64,000 nt of DNA from an uncultured Alphaproteobacteria bacterium (GTDB lineage Bacteria; Pseudomonadota; Alphaproteobacteria; UBA3830). Location: the NCBI GenBank assembly GCA_944390765.1, contig CALXQM010000007.1, forward strand, positions 1 to 64,000, given 5' to 3'. The notes beneath the pieces were generated by a model. The model was not told the DNA's origin and searched no databases. It saw only the letters and a program-made list of their open reading frames with translations. The position numbers and the translations under genes were made by a program. Positions 38,647-48,102 of this stretch are shown here, in pieces (position 1 is the stretch's first letter; every line of letters begins with the position of its first letter).

Positions 38647-39912
38647 TCAGTTTAACTTCGTTTGCTCTTTTTGTTTTGAAATATACATAGAACGATCTGC
38701 GACAGATATAGCTTCTCTTAGACTCATACCATATTGATTAATATAACATATTCCTATACTTATACTACAATGAATTCCATTAAATAAACTATTAGATATT
38801 TTTTCTTTTAATCTTGTTATTATTAGCTCTGTTTCCGGTTTAGATACATTGTGCATGAAAACAACAAATTCGTCTCCTCCATAGCGTGCTACGATATCTA
38901 TAGGTCTTATGCAAGATTTTAAACATTTTGCAATTTCTCGAAGAACCTTATCAGCAAAAGTGTGTCCATATTCATCATTAATAGTTTTAAATTTATCTAA
39001 GTCAATCATTAATACAGCGGAATTTTGTATTGCAGACTCTCTGTGACTTATATAATCCTCTAAAAAGCAGCGATTGTATACTTCTGTTAGTGTATCTACT
39101 GTAGAGAGATAAATATTTCTCATTACACTTTTCTGAAAATTATCTAATAATTTTTTGTATTTTATATGTGCATTTAATTTACATGAAATTATAGTCGGAT
39201 TTTCTATTTCATTAATAATTTCTGTAATTCCTATTTCTTTTTTTAATATAGAAACGGCTAAATTTTTTGTTTTATTTGTGTGGATGATTAATAATGGAAT
39301 ATTTGTGTTACTTAGCCGAATTTTTGCACAGAGTCGACATAAGTTTTTTGTATTGATATCTATAAGGACTAAATCAAAAGAGTTTAAATTTTTTATTTCT
39401 AGATTTGTGTCAGATAAAGTAATATTTAAATTTTTCAAAAAACTATTATTAAATATTTTATGATTATTTTTTGAAATTATTAGAATATTTTGATTATCCT
39501 TTCTATCAGGATATCCTTTTATTGCAAATGGATCAAGAATTTTATTTTTTACATTAAGTAATGGGGTAATTCTTATTAATAAATTCTTATAATTTATATT
39601 TGATGGAATAATATCATCTATGTCATAGTTAGTCCATTTAAAAATATCTGTTTGTTTAGAACTATTTATAATAGCAATCAACGGTACAATTCCAGTGACG
39701 GTTTTTAGAATTGATAAGAAATCAGAAAAATAACAATAACTTGGATTGTTTATTGAAAGAAAAATTAAGTCTATATGTTCATTGCCAATGATTCTAAGAG
39801 CAGTTTCAAATGATTCTGCTATCATTATAGGGCAAAAATTATTTTTAAAATTTTCAATGATATTACTTAAATCTAAGCCATTCTCATTGATAATTAATAC
39901 ATTGGCTATCAA
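38647..39912 (-). CDS. pleD: PleD-like diguanylate cyclase with eroded first receiver
   Basis: Two receiver-like domains (about 1-120 and 150-250) precede a GGDEF domain. The cyclase is intact: DxxTxxxNR-type start, DLDKFKTINDEYGH, GGDEF in RYGGDEF, and an inhibitory RxxD (RPID) five residues before the GG of GGDEF, so cyclic-di-GMP synthesis with feedback is expected. In the first receiver the acceptor Asp of the LLDxxMP motif is Ser (FLSINNP) and the acidic pocket is INEN. The second has DINTK. A TTG at 39912 with AAGGAG suits the receiver start; a GTG at 39930 is possible. divK-pleD order is that of Caulobacter. Confidence 0.85.
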   Translation of the reverse strand: MIANVLIINENGLDLSNIIENFKNNFCPIMIAESFETALRIIGNEHIDLIFLSINNPSYCYFSDFLSILKTVTGIVPLIAIINSSKQTDIFKWTNYDIDDIIPSNINYKNLLIRITPLLNVKNKILDPFAIKGYPDRKDNQNILIISKNNHKIFNNSFLKNLNITLSDTNLEIKNLNSFDLVLIDINTKNLCRLCAKIRLSNTNIPLLIIHTNKTKNLAVSILKKEIGITEIINEIENPTIISCKLNAHIKYKKLLDNFQKSVMRNIYLSTVDTLTEVYNRCFLEDYISHRESAIQNSAVLMIDLDKFKTINDEYGHTFADKVLREIAKCLKSCIRPIDIVARYGGDEFVVFMHNVSKPETELIITRLKEKISNSLFNGIHCSISIGICYINQYGMSLREAISVADRSMYISKQKEQTKLN

Positions 39913-40294
39913 CACCTTCTCCTTCGACACAATTATCTACGAGATCTAAAAATTTATCAATAGAAAAAGGCTTTGTTAAAAACTTATCTAATATTTTTGC
40001 AATATTTTCTTTTTTTTCTCTAGGATAAATAGATAATCCAATAATTGGAAGATAATATTCTTTCTCTTCTTGAATTTTTTTTATGAATTTTATAATAAAT
40101 TTTTCTTCAGTAATTTCAGTATTTAATATCATTAGATCTTGGCGTTTTTCTTTTACTTTTAAAAGAGCATCCATAACTGATTTTGCAATATACACATCAA
40201 ACCCATTTGCTTCTAGTACATCTTGATATAAACGACACTGAACAGGATTTTGTTCTATCAATACCGCATTCCTTTTAAATAAGCTAGCTTGCAC
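39884..40294 (-). CDS. divK: DivK-like response regulator lacking the phospho-acceptor Asp
   Basis: A single-domain receiver of about 136 residues directly upstream of and overlapping pleD, the Caulobacter divK-pleD order. The fold motifs align (AVLIEQN, LYQDVLEANGF, a late FLTKPFSIDKFLDLV with the invariant Lys), but the acceptor aspartate of LILMD is Asn (LMILN, residue 58 from this start) and the acidic pair is Glu-Gln. It therefore probably cannot be phosphorylated normally. AAAGGG seven bases upstream supports the GTG at 40294; a longer form from TTG at 40348 lacks a ribosome site. Confidence 0.75.
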   Translation of the reverse strand: MQASLFKRNAVLIEQNPVQCRLYQDVLEANGFDVYIAKSVMDALLKVKEKRQDLMILNTEITEEKFIIKFIKKIQEEKEYYLPIIGLSIYPREKKENIAKILDKFLTKPFSIDKFLDLVDNCVEGEGVDSQCINYQ

Positions 40295-40398
40295 GACTAA
40301 ACCCTTTAATATCCAATAAGATGAATGATATTTAGAAATAGTTAACAAAAAGTTACTATTATTATTAATAAATGATATAAATAATTTAAATTTATATT

Positions 40399-40425
40399 TT
40401 GATAGTTATAATTTTAAGATATAAT
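40399..40425 (+). promoter_or_regulatory. yidC: Possible yidC promoter
   Basis: TTGATA at 40399-40404 and a perfect TATAAT at 40420-40425, 30 bases before the yidC ATG. The 15-base spacing is short. Confidence 0.35.
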
Positions 40426-40454
40426 GCTCTGATTTTGTTAAGATTGAGGATTTT

Positions 40455-42143
40455 ATGAGAGAAGAAGATGAACAAAAGCGTAATATGATAATATTTTTTG
40501 CTATTACTATGCTTATTATGATAGGATATCCATATATTTTCAGAGACAATGAAAATACATCAATTCTTCAACAAAATGTAGTTCAAACACAAATAGATCC
40601 TAATCTTGTAGTATTGGAGGAAAGCCAAGAAGAGAATAATAAAGTAGAAACTATTACTATTGATTCAAATAGATTATCTGGTCATATATCAACACAAGGT
40701 GCTTTATTTAATGATATTATTTTAAAAGATTATAAAACAGAATATAATAGTAATGAAAATGTATCCGTTTTTGATAAGTCAGGATATTATGTTTCCACCT
40801 CTTGGATTTGTAGTGATAGTTCTATTCGTATGCCTAATAAAAACTCTCATTGGAAAAGTAGTGGAACAAAATTAACAACAAAAATTCCAATAATTTTGAC
40901 ATGGGATAATAAACAAGGATTATTGTTTACAAAAATTATTAAAGTGGATGAAAATTTTGTATTTACTATTACAGATACAGTAAAAAATTATGGAACTAAT
41001 ACAATAAAATTATCCAATAGTGTAGAAATTTTTAGACAAATAGATAATAAACAACAAGAATCTGTAGGATTTTATAGTGGTCCTATAGGGTATTTTGATA
41101 AAAAATTAAATGAAATTGAATATGAAGATATAGAAAAAAAAGGAAGTATTGAATATTCTTCAAAAGGAGGTTGGTTCGGTATCTCCGATAAATATTGGCT
41201 AGTATCCTTTATTCCGGAGCAAAATTCATCATATAAAGTTTCATATAAATACGTTCCATCAAATAATAATAAGGCTTATTTAATTAAAAATCTATATTCT
41301 GATGTTAGTTTAGAACCATCTGTAGAATTTTCTAAAACTCAGCACTTATTTATAGGAGCAAAGGAAATTCAGACATTAGATATGTATGAAAAAAAATTAA
41401 ATATTCCTCATTTTGATTTAGTTATTGATTTTGGACGATTATATATTTTGACAAAGCCATTATTATACTCAGTTTCTTATATGAAGAATCTTGTTGGAAA
41501 TATGGGATTAGGCATTTTGTTGATTACCTTATTACTTAAATTAATTTTACTTCCTCTTGCTAATAGATCTTATCGGTCGATGAATAGAATGAAAGACATT
41601 CAACCAAAAATTCAAGAGTTACAAAAGAGATATGCTAATGATCAAGCAAGACTAGGTCAGGCGGTTTCAGAATTGTATAGAAAGGAAAAACTAAATCCTA
41701 TTGGTGGGTGTTTACCGATGTTTTTACAATGGCCTATATTATTTGCTTTATATAAGGTTTTATATATTTCAATTGAAATGCGACAAGCGCCATTTTTCGG
41801 ATGGATACATGACTTATCTATAGCGGATCCTTGGTATATTTTAAATTTAGGAGGATTAATTCCTGTATCTTTGCCCGGATTTTTACAAATAGGTATTTGG
41901 CCTTTATTAATGGGATTATCTATGTGGATTCAGCAAAAAATGGGACCAGCTCCAGCAGATCCGGCACAGGGAAAGATAATGATAATTATGCCTATTATGT
42001 TTACATTTATGTTTGCTCAGTTACCATCCGGATTGGTGATTTATTGGACATTTAGCAACTTGTTAGCTATATTACAACAGTATGTTATTAAAAAATTAGA
42101 TTGTACAAATAATTCTAAAGCTATAAAAACAGAGGTTAACTGA
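40455..42143 (+). CDS. yidC: Membrane protein insertase YidC
   Basis: YidC inserts and folds inner-membrane proteins. The 562 residues begin with a membrane segment (MIIFFAITMLIMIGYPYIF), then a large periplasmic beta-sandwich to about residue 335, then the five-helix Oxa1 core with LVGNMGLGILLITLLLKLILLPL, the MKDIQPKIQELQKRYA loop, GGCLPMFLQWPILFALYK and MPIMFTFMFAQLPSGLVIYW. engB starts immediately after the stop. The usual upstream genes rpmH and rnpA are not here. Confidence 0.96.
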   Translation: MREEDEQKRNMIIFFAITMLIMIGYPYIFRDNENTSILQQNVVQTQIDPNLVVLEESQEENNKVETITIDSNRLSGHISTQGALFNDIILKDYKTEYNSNENVSVFDKSGYYVSTSWICSDSSIRMPNKNSHWKSSGTKLTTKIPIILTWDNKQGLLFTKIIKVDENFVFTITDTVKNYGTNTIKLSNSVEIFRQIDNKQQESVGFYSGPIGYFDKKLNEIEYEDIEKKGSIEYSSKGGWFGISDKYWLVSFIPEQNSSYKVSYKYVPSNNNKAYLIKNLYSDVSLEPSVEFSKTQHLFIGAKEIQTLDMYEKKLNIPHFDLVIDFGRLYILTKPLLYSVSYMKNLVGNMGLGILLITLLLKLILLPLANRSYRSMNRMKDIQPKIQELQKRYANDQARLGQAVSELYRKEKLNPIGGCLPMFLQWPILFALYKVLYISIEMRQAPFFGWIHDLSIADPWYILNLGGLIPVSLPGFLQIGIWPLLMGLSMWIQQKMGPAPADPAQGKIMIIMPIMFTFMFAQLPSGLVIYWTFSNLLAILQQYVIKKLDCTNNSKAIKTEVN

Positions 42144-42752
42144 TTGAGTGCTTTATTAAACAAAAGTATATGGAAATCAGAATGTAAATTTGTAATAAGT
42201 GCTACATCATTTAATCAGATTCCTAACAATTTACATGTACCTGAAGTTGCTTTTGTAGGACGCTCAAATGTTGGGAAATCCTCTTTAATTAATGCGCTAG
42301 TTGGTAAGACTTGTGCTAGAGTTTCTAGGCAACCTGGGCGCACTCAACAAATTAATTTTTTTTCTTTAAATAATAAAATAATGTTAGTAGATTTACCTGG
42401 TTATGGATATGCAGCGGTATCGAAAAAAACAAGAGAATTATGGGATAGAATAATATTAGATTATTTAAAATTCAGTCCTAATATAAAAAGAATTTTTTTA
42501 TTAATAGATTCTCGAAGGGAAATTAAAACTTTCGATATGGATGTAGCAAATTTATTGGATAAACTAGGTTTGGTTTATCAAATTGTTTTAACAAAAATAG
42601 ATAAAATATCAAATTTAGATGAAATAATATCATTAAAAAAAGATTTTATTATTTCTCATAGTGCCGCATATCCGAGATTAATATGTACTAGTTCTAATAA
42701 AAATATAGGTTTAAATGACTTGCGTTCAGAAATAGAACTTTTAATAAAATAG
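42144..42752 (+). CDS. engB: Ribosome biogenesis GTP-binding protein EngB (YihA/YsxC)
   Basis: A GTPase needed for 50S assembly. The 202-residue protein has G1 at 39-47 (GRSNVGKSS), the switch region QPGRTQQINF, G3 DLPGYGYAAV and G4 TKID. It starts with TTG directly after the yidC stop codon; the translated N-terminus fits the family. The yidC-engB order occurs widely in alphaproteobacteria. Confidence 0.95.
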   Translation: MSALLNKSIWKSECKFVISATSFNQIPNNLHVPEVAFVGRSNVGKSSLINALVGKTCARVSRQPGRTQQINFFSLNNKIMLVDLPGYGYAAVSKKTRELWDRIILDYLKFSPNIKRIFLLIDSRREIKTFDMDVANLLDKLGLVYQIVLTKIDKISNLDEIISLKKDFIISHSAAYPRLICTSSNKNIGLNDLRSEIELLIK

Positions 42753-42937
42753 CGCTTAACCAGTGCATTCAAGGTAACTATTTTTAATTTTTTTTCACAT
42801 GATGATAAATATATGCAATTTTCACTGCCAATGTCATTATATAAAAACAGTATGTTCATCAGTAATAACAAGAAAATTTGTAATCTATTATTATTTTTGA
42901 AATAATGTGATATTCAATAGAAAATATGAATCATTTA

Positions 42938-43603
42938 TTAATTACTTTTTTGTAAGTAATTTTTTACAAATGCAGTAGTTATATGTTTTTTTTGTTGAAG
43001 TGATAATTTATCCAATATTTTTAACAAATTAGAAATTATAGGGACTTGCCTTTCTGAAGTTGATAATATGTACTGAATAGTGTCATCAGAAATAATTACG
43101 CCATAATCTTGTGCTAATTTTTTTGTGATTTTAAATAACAATTCATCTTCTGGATTTTTTATATTTATAACAGGAAGAGACAAAAGCCTCGAGTTCAAAT
43201 CTTTTAAGGAAATTTTCCAGAGATAGGGGGGGAGTCTATCAATTATTATGAAATAACGATTTTTTTCTTTTGCGATATTATAAAAATTAAATAACCAATC
43301 TTGATATTTTAAAAAATTTTCAAAATTATCTAAAATGAAATTGCAATTATTTTTAAACATGTCTCTAGCATCATGATTAATGCTTTCTTGTAAAATATAT
43401 ACAGCATTTGCTGATTGTGCCCATAATGCTGCTAAGTGCGATTTCCCAACGCCACTATTACCGATAATAATTACTCCATTTGTTGTCCAATTAGGCCATT
43501 TCATTAGATAAGAAAATGCTTCTCTGTTCTCTTTACTTTCAATAAAATCACGCCAATCTAAATTTTCTATTTTAGGAAAATCAAATATCTCTTGAATACT
43601 CAT
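42938..43603 (-). CDS. hda: DnaA-related replication regulator Hda (HdaA)
   Basis: A 221-residue AAA+ protein resembling DnaA without its DNA-binding domain. The P-loop GNSGVGKSH is at 48-56. A conserved WRDFIESKENREAF opening and a late YILSTSERQVPII sensor-type region match the HdaA group. The protein with the beta clamp promotes hydrolysis of DnaA-ATP to limit initiation. Its start overlaps the AI-2E permease stop by 4 bases; the DUF2066-pgsA-permease-hda run is conserved in alphaproteobacteria. A clear clamp-binding motif is not seen at the extreme N-terminus. Confidence 0.87.
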   Translation of the reverse strand: MSIQEIFDFPKIENLDWRDFIESKENREAFSYLMKWPNWTTNGVIIIGNSGVGKSHLAALWAQSANAVYILQESINHDARDMFKNNCNFILDNFENFLKYQDWLFNFYNIAKEKNRYFIIIDRLPPYLWKISLKDLNSRLLSLPVINIKNPEDELLFKITKKLAQDYGVIISDDTIQYILSTSERQVPIISNLLKILDKLSLQQKKHITTAFVKNYLQKSN

Positions 43604-44649
43604 TGTTTATAAGCCTGACTTGCATGAAATTTAATAATATATAAATTAATTAAACTGCGACAGATTGCCACAACAGGAATTGCTATTAAAACACCGATAA
43701 CGCCCAATGTTTGATATCCTGCATAAAATGAAAATAAAATCCAAATTGGGTGTAACCCTGTTCTTTTCCCTACAAATTTTGGTGATAAAAAATATCCTTC
43801 AATTAATTGCCCTAAAAAATATGACGCTATAATTATATAGAATTTAACCATTGTTAAATAAGGAATAGAGACAAATATTACGATAAATCCTGATAAAATT
43901 GCTCCAATAAATGGAATAAACGAAAATAGTCCTGATAATATTCCAAGAAATACTGGATGATGTAAATTTACAATTAATAGTATAGATGCATAATATGTAG
44001 ATAAAATTGCCACAACATAAAATTGAGCATGAAAGAATCTAAATAGTGATTTTCTGATTATACTAAATGATTCATTTACTAAATGATGTTGCCTTAATGG
44101 TATAAAATCATAAATTTTTGAGGAAATACTTTCCCAATCTCTAGCAAAATAAAAAAATGATATGGGCATGATAATAAAGAATGAGAAAAATTCTACTATA
44201 GTATTTTTTTGTGACATTAAACGACCCAGTATAGATGCTGTAATATAAATCTTTTGATCTAAATATTTTTGTATTTCCATTTTTATACTTTCAATTTCAT
44301 TGTGATAAGATATTGCATTGTCATATTCAAACATCTGATTTATAAAAGTCGCAAAATTATCACAATAAGCAGGCAGATGATTTGCTAGATGCAAAATATA
44401 ATGCTTTAATCTAGGAATCAATTCAAATCCTGCCATAATGAAAATTGATACAGAACATAAAGCTAGCACTAAACAGATAAAGCTTCTATTTATTTTTTTA
44501 GATAAGAAATCTATGATTGGTACAAAAATATAAGCTAAAATAAATCCTGCTACAAATGGAAAACATATTGATGAAAATATATAGAAAAACAAATAAAATG
44601 ATAATAAAATTATTCCAAGAAATAATGTTTTATTATTTATCCAACTCAT
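43600..44649 (-). CDS. AI-2E family (PerM-like) membrane transporter
   Basis: A 349-residue membrane protein with about eight hydrophobic segments, the family's PFVAGFILAYIFVPIIDFLSK early and the late segment SPKFVGKRTGLHPIWILFS...GVIGVLIAIPVVA in two parts. Members are reported as exporters, including autoinducer-2 and ion transport, so the substrate is uncertain. It sits between pgsA (17-base overlap) and hda (4-base overlap). Confidence 0.9.
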   Translation of the reverse strand: MSWINNKTLFLGIILLSFYLFFYIFSSICFPFVAGFILAYIFVPIIDFLSKKINRSFICLVLALCSVSIFIMAGFELIPRLKHYILHLANHLPAYCDNFATFINQMFEYDNAISYHNEIESIKMEIQKYLDQKIYITASILGRLMSQKNTIVEFFSFFIIMPISFFYFARDWESISSKIYDFIPLRQHHLVNESFSIIRKSLFRFFHAQFYVVAILSTYYASILLIVNLHHPVFLGILSGLFSFIPFIGAILSGFIVIFVSIPYLTMVKFYIIIASYFLGQLIEGYFLSPKFVGKRTGLHPIWILFSFYAGYQTLGVIGVLIAIPVVAICRSLINLYIIKFHASQAYKQ

Positions 44650-45184
44650 TTTTTAACCATTTATATTTTAATATATAATCTATTCCCGAATAAATAGTAG
44701 ATGTACAAACAACTAACATAAATATATCCAATGATATATTTATTGAAAAAGATTTGCAAATGAGAACAAATATTATAAAAATCATTTGTATGGTTGTATT
44801 AATCTTACTAGATATTAAAGGTGAAAATTTTAAATTTACCCTTTTAAATAAACATAATATTACAGCAAATAATATTAATATATCTCTTCCAATAACTATA
44901 ATTGTTATATATAATGGAATTATATTCAATAAATAAAATAATAAGTAAGATGATAACATTGTAAATTTATCTGCTAGAGGATCTAACATGGCTCCAAATT
45001 TAGAACATACATTCCATTTTTTTGCTAAATATCCATCAAAGAAATCAGATAATGCGACTAAAGAGAAATATATTAAAGATAATAAAAATTTTCCATTTAT
45101 AAACGCTAATAAAAAAAATACGGTTAATAATATTCTTAATGAAGTAATAATATTAGGAATATATTTAATCATTAATTTCAGCAA
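44633..45184 (-). CDS. pgsA: CDP-alcohol phosphatidyltransferase, probably PgsA
   Basis: A 183-residue membrane protein of the CDP-alcohol phosphotransferase fold. It begins IPNIITSLRILLTV, as PgsA does, and has the metal motif DFFDGYLAKKW...GAMLDPLADK, with the four required aspartates. The usual AR of the motif is AK. PgsA joins glycerol-3-phosphate to CDP-diacylglycerol for phosphatidylglycerol synthesis. In this conserved alphaproteobacterial run the gene is sometimes a second paralogue, so cardiolipin-type function cannot be excluded. Confidence 0.87.
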   Translation of the reverse strand: MLKLMIKYIPNIITSLRILLTVFFLLAFINGKFLLSLIYFSLVALSDFFDGYLAKKWNVCSKFGAMLDPLADKFTMLSSYLLFYLLNIIPLYITIIVIGRDILILFAVILCLFKRVNLKFSPLISSKINTTIQMIFIIFVLICKSFSINISLDIFMLVVCTSTIYSGIDYILKYKWLKNELDK

Positions 45185-45716
45185 ATTTAATGTAATTATT
45201 TTTTAAAATATCTTTTTGTTGTTTTGAAATTTGTAAAATCATTCTTCGAGCAGAAAATCTTTTAATACTAACATTTTGGAATAAATTAAAATGATTTAAA
45301 AAATCTTTAGTATAGACAACTAATGAATTATTCATAATTACAGACATTTCATCTTCATCTGAATTTATGCCATAAGACTTAAATAGATGTTTTAACTTTT
45401 CTTTTGAAAATCGAAAGGAAAATTCTGCCATATATATTTTTTCTGTAAATTTTTCTTCTTCAATTGAATAGTCGTATATACATTCCTGAATTTGATTTAA
45501 CGATATTTTATCTTTTACATAATTTACTTCTGGATATTGAACAATAATCAACTTAGAGAAAGCTAAATTTTGAGCATTCGATAGGGCTTTTTGTTTCGCT
45601 ATCAGTGAATTTTTATCAGAAATTTTAACTGTTATCTCATTTATGTTAATAAATTTAGAACTACAGAAACTATTTAAAGAAAAAATAACAAATAGCGAAA
45701 ACAAAAAATATTTCAT
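45165..45716 (-). CDS. Short DUF2066-like exported protein
   Basis: A 183-residue protein with a signal peptide (MKYFLFSLFVIFSLNSFCSS). The region KQKALSNAQNLAFSKLI followed by FSFRFSKEKLKHLFKSYGI matches the N-terminal pattern of DUF2066 proteins, which in alphaproteobacteria precede this same pgsA-permease-hda run. Here the protein is much shorter than typical members, so it may be a shortened form. Function unknown. It overlaps pgsA by 20 bases and follows ndk by 4. Confidence 0.65.
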   Translation of the reverse strand: MKYFLFSLFVIFSLNSFCSSKFININEITVKISDKNSLIAKQKALSNAQNLAFSKLIIVQYPEVNYVKDKISLNQIQECIYDYSIEEEKFTEKIYMAEFSFRFSKEKLKHLFKSYGINSDEDEMSVIMNNSLVVYTKDFLNHFNLFQNVSIKRFSARRMILQISKQQKDILKNNYIKFAEIND

Positions 45717-45720
45717 ACTA

Positions 45721-46143
45721 CTAATCTATTATATCTGTTTCACTAAAGAAAAATCTTATTTCCATTTCTGCACTCTCAGGACTATCAGAGCCATGAACTG
45801 CATTATGTTCAATACTTTCGCCAAAATCTCTACGAATTGTTCCGATTTCCGCATTTGCAGGATTTGTTGCCCCCATGATTTCTCTATTTTTTAAAACTGC
45901 ATTATCTCCTGCTAGAACTTGTATAACGACAGGACCTGAAGACATATAATCACACAAACTATCAAAAAAAGCACGTTCTTTATGAACATCATAAAATTTT
46001 TTTGCTTGCTCTTTTGTTAACTGAATACGTTTCATAGCGATGATACGTAACCCTGCCTGTTCGAATCTTGAATTAATGCTTCCAATAAGATTTCTTGCAA
46101 CAGCATCGGGTTTTATAATAGAAAGAGTTCTCTGTATAGACAT
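45721..46143 (-). CDS. ndk: Nucleoside diphosphate kinase
   Basis: Ndk transfers the gamma phosphate between nucleoside tri- and diphosphates. The 140-residue protein has the family start [16 protein letters not shown], and the active-site H117 in [13 protein letters not shown] chose the ATG at 46143: the family starts there and a GAGGAAAAA site precedes it. It is followed after 4 bases by the DUF2066-like gene. Confidence 0.97.
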   Translation of the reverse strand: MSIQRTLSIIKPDAVARNLIGSINSRFEQAGLRIIAMKRIQLTKEQAKKFYDVHKERAFFDSLCDYMSSGPVVIQVLAGDNAVLKNREIMGATNPANAEIGTIRRDFGESIEHNAVHGSDSPESAEMEIRFFFSETDIID

Positions 46144-46151
46144 TTTTTCCT

Positions 46152-46592
46152 CTAATTTACTTTTTCCCAACCTTTTTCAGATTGTCTCCAATAGTTTACA
46201 TTTACTTTTTTATTTTTCAAGTCATTAAACAGTATATTAGCATTTTCTTCTTGCTCTTTATCTTCGAATACAAAAATGATTTTTTCAAATTCAGTATGCC
46301 AAGCTAAATAATCAAAACTATCTACCATAATTATATTTTCAGATGAATTCGGATTATTTATTTCATTTGTAAAGTATATAGGTTGTTTTTCTAAAAATCC
46401 TAAACTTTTATCTCCATGAGGAATAAATGCATCTTTGGAAAATGTCCATAAAGTTTTATCAAATAATTTTACTCTATCTTCTATTGGGCTATAAAATATA
46501 CAATGTTTACCATTATTATAGATTTTTTCTAACAACTTAATAATAACGGGAAATAAATTTTCATCAAATACATGATAAAAATTTAATTCCAT
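46152..46592 (-). CDS. holC: DNA polymerase III chi subunit HolC
   Basis: HolC links the clamp loader to single-stranded DNA-binding protein. The 146-residue protein has the chi pattern: [19 protein letters not shown], a [16 protein letters not shown] motif, a central stretch before IIMVDSFDY and a late [12 protein letters not shown]. It lies 10 bases downstream of pepA, the standard pepA-holC order, and 8 bases from ndk. Confidence 0.92.
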   Translation of the reverse strand: MELNFYHVFDENLFPVIIKLLEKIYNNGKHCIFYSPIEDRVKLFDKTLWTFSKDAFIPHGDKSLGFLEKQPIYFTNEINNPNSSENIIMVDSFDYLAWHTEFEKIIFVFEDKEQEENANILFNDLKNKKVNVNYWRQSEKGWEKVN

Positions 46593-46602
46593 GACTAATA
46601 AC

Positions 46603-48102
46603 CTATTTATTTACATAATTCTTTTTTAAGAAGTCATACAACAAATGAACCCCAAAACCGGTTGCTCCTTTAGAACAAATAAACAAATCATCTTTAGATG
46701 TTTCTACTCCTGCGATGTCTATATGTGCCCATTTTTTCCCATTTACAAAGCGTTGTAAGAATTGAGCAGCTGTTGTTCCTCCAGCTCGAGTTCCAGGTTT
46801 ACTTAAATTTATCATATCGGCAACTTCTGAATTTATAGATTTATCAAAATGCTCTGATAATGGCATTCTCCAAACTTTTTCTCCTGTTTCATTGGCAGAT
46901 ACTGTAATTTGTGCTGCTAGTTCATCAGAATTAGAAAATAATCCTGCAAATTCATGCCCCAGTGCAACAACTATTGCTCCTGTAAGTGTTGCTAAATCAA
47001 CAATTGCAACCGGATTATATTTATCTTGAACATACCAAAGAGCATCTGCAAGTATTAAACGCCCTTCAGCATCTGTACTCATAATTTCAATTGTTTGTCC
47101 AGACATGGATTTTACTATATCTCCTGGTCTTTGGGCGCTTCCAGAAGGCATATTTTCCACTAAAGCCATGACTCCGACTATATTAACTGGAATTTTATTT
47201 AGAGCAACGGATTTTATCAAGCCAAGAACAGTACCCGAGCCAGCCATATCATAACGCATTTCATGCATTCCATCATCTGGTTTTATACTTATCCCTCCAC
47301 TGTCAAAAGTAACACCTTTCCCAACAAAAGCTACAGGCTTTTTATCTTTATCAGATGAACCATTCCAATGTAGAACAACTAATCTAGGTTTTTTTTCGCT
47401 GCCTCTCGCAACTCCCAATAAAGCTTCCATGCCCAATTTACTCATATCATCTTCTTGTAAAATTTGAACCTCTACACCAAGAGGTTTTAATTCTGTTTCG
47501 GCTATTTTGGCTAAACTTTCAGGATATATAACATTACCGGGTTCAGATACAACACTTCTTGTTAAGAAAATTCCATCAGCTAATTGAGAAAGCTCTTTAA
47601 ATTTACTAGTTAATAAATTTGAATTTTCTGTTACAAAAATAGCTTTTTGTAATTTGATTTTATTTTTTTCTTTTGTTTTATATTTATCGAAACGCCAAGA
47701 TCTTAATTTCAAACCAAAAGCTATTAATGTTAAAAAATCATCTGACGATTCGTTGACATCTTCTTTGGAAATTAATATTGATATTTGTTTGTCTAATTCT
47801 GAAGCAGCACAAAAAATTGATGCACCAAGTTTCTCAAATTCTATTTTTGAGAATTTTTTAGATTTATCTCCAAGTCCGACTAAAATTATATGATTAAATG
47901 AATCGTTATATGAAACAAAAGAGGAAATATTTCCAAAATCACCTTTAAAATCTTTTTTTCGAACATTTTTTAGTATTATATTACTAGCCTCTTCATTTAG
48001 AGATAGTGCACTAGATGAAAGTGTTCCATCGGAATAAACACCTACTACAACAGAGGAATTCTCAATGGTGCATTGTAAAAATTCTATATTTTCTATAACC
48101 AT
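46603..48102 (-). CDS. pepA: Leucyl aminopeptidase PepA
   Basis: A cytosolic M17 metallopeptidase removing N-terminal residues. The 499 residues comprise a regulatory N-domain and the catalytic C-domain with VGKGVTFDSGGISIKP, the metal ligands in YDMAGSG, and the signature NTDAEGRL (here STDAEGRLILADAL). The late WAHIDIAGVE is also typical. Length is normal. In other bacteria PepA also binds DNA at recombination sites; that role is not inferable here. Confidence 0.96.
   Translation of the reverse strand: MVIENIEFLQCTIENSSVVVGVYSDGTLSSSALSLNEEASNIILKNVRKKDFKGDFGNISSFVSYNDSFNHIILVGLGDKSKKFSKIEFEKLGASIFCAASELDKQISILISKEDVNESSDDFLTLIAFGLKLRSWRFDKYKTKEKNKIKLQKAIFVTENSNLLTSKFKELSQLADGIFLTRSVVSEPGNVIYPESLAKIAETELKPLGVEVQILQEDDMSKLGMEALLGVARGSEKKPRLVVLHWNGSSDKDKKPVAFVGKGVTFDSGGISIKPDDGMHEMRYDMAGSGTVLGLIKSVALNKIPVNIVGVMALVENMPSGSAQRPGDIVKSMSGQTIEIMSTDAEGRLILADALWYVQDKYNPVAIVDLATLTGAIVVALGHEFAGLFSNSDELAAQITVSANETGEKVWRMPLSEHFDKSINSEVADMINLSKPGTRAGGTTAAQFLQRFVNGKKWAHIDIAGVETSKDDLFICSKGATGFGVHLLYDFLKKNYVNK

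Noticed and set aside
42753-42937. Small RNA gene between convergent engB and hda
   Set aside because: No clear promoter, stem structure or terminator; only AT-rich spacer.
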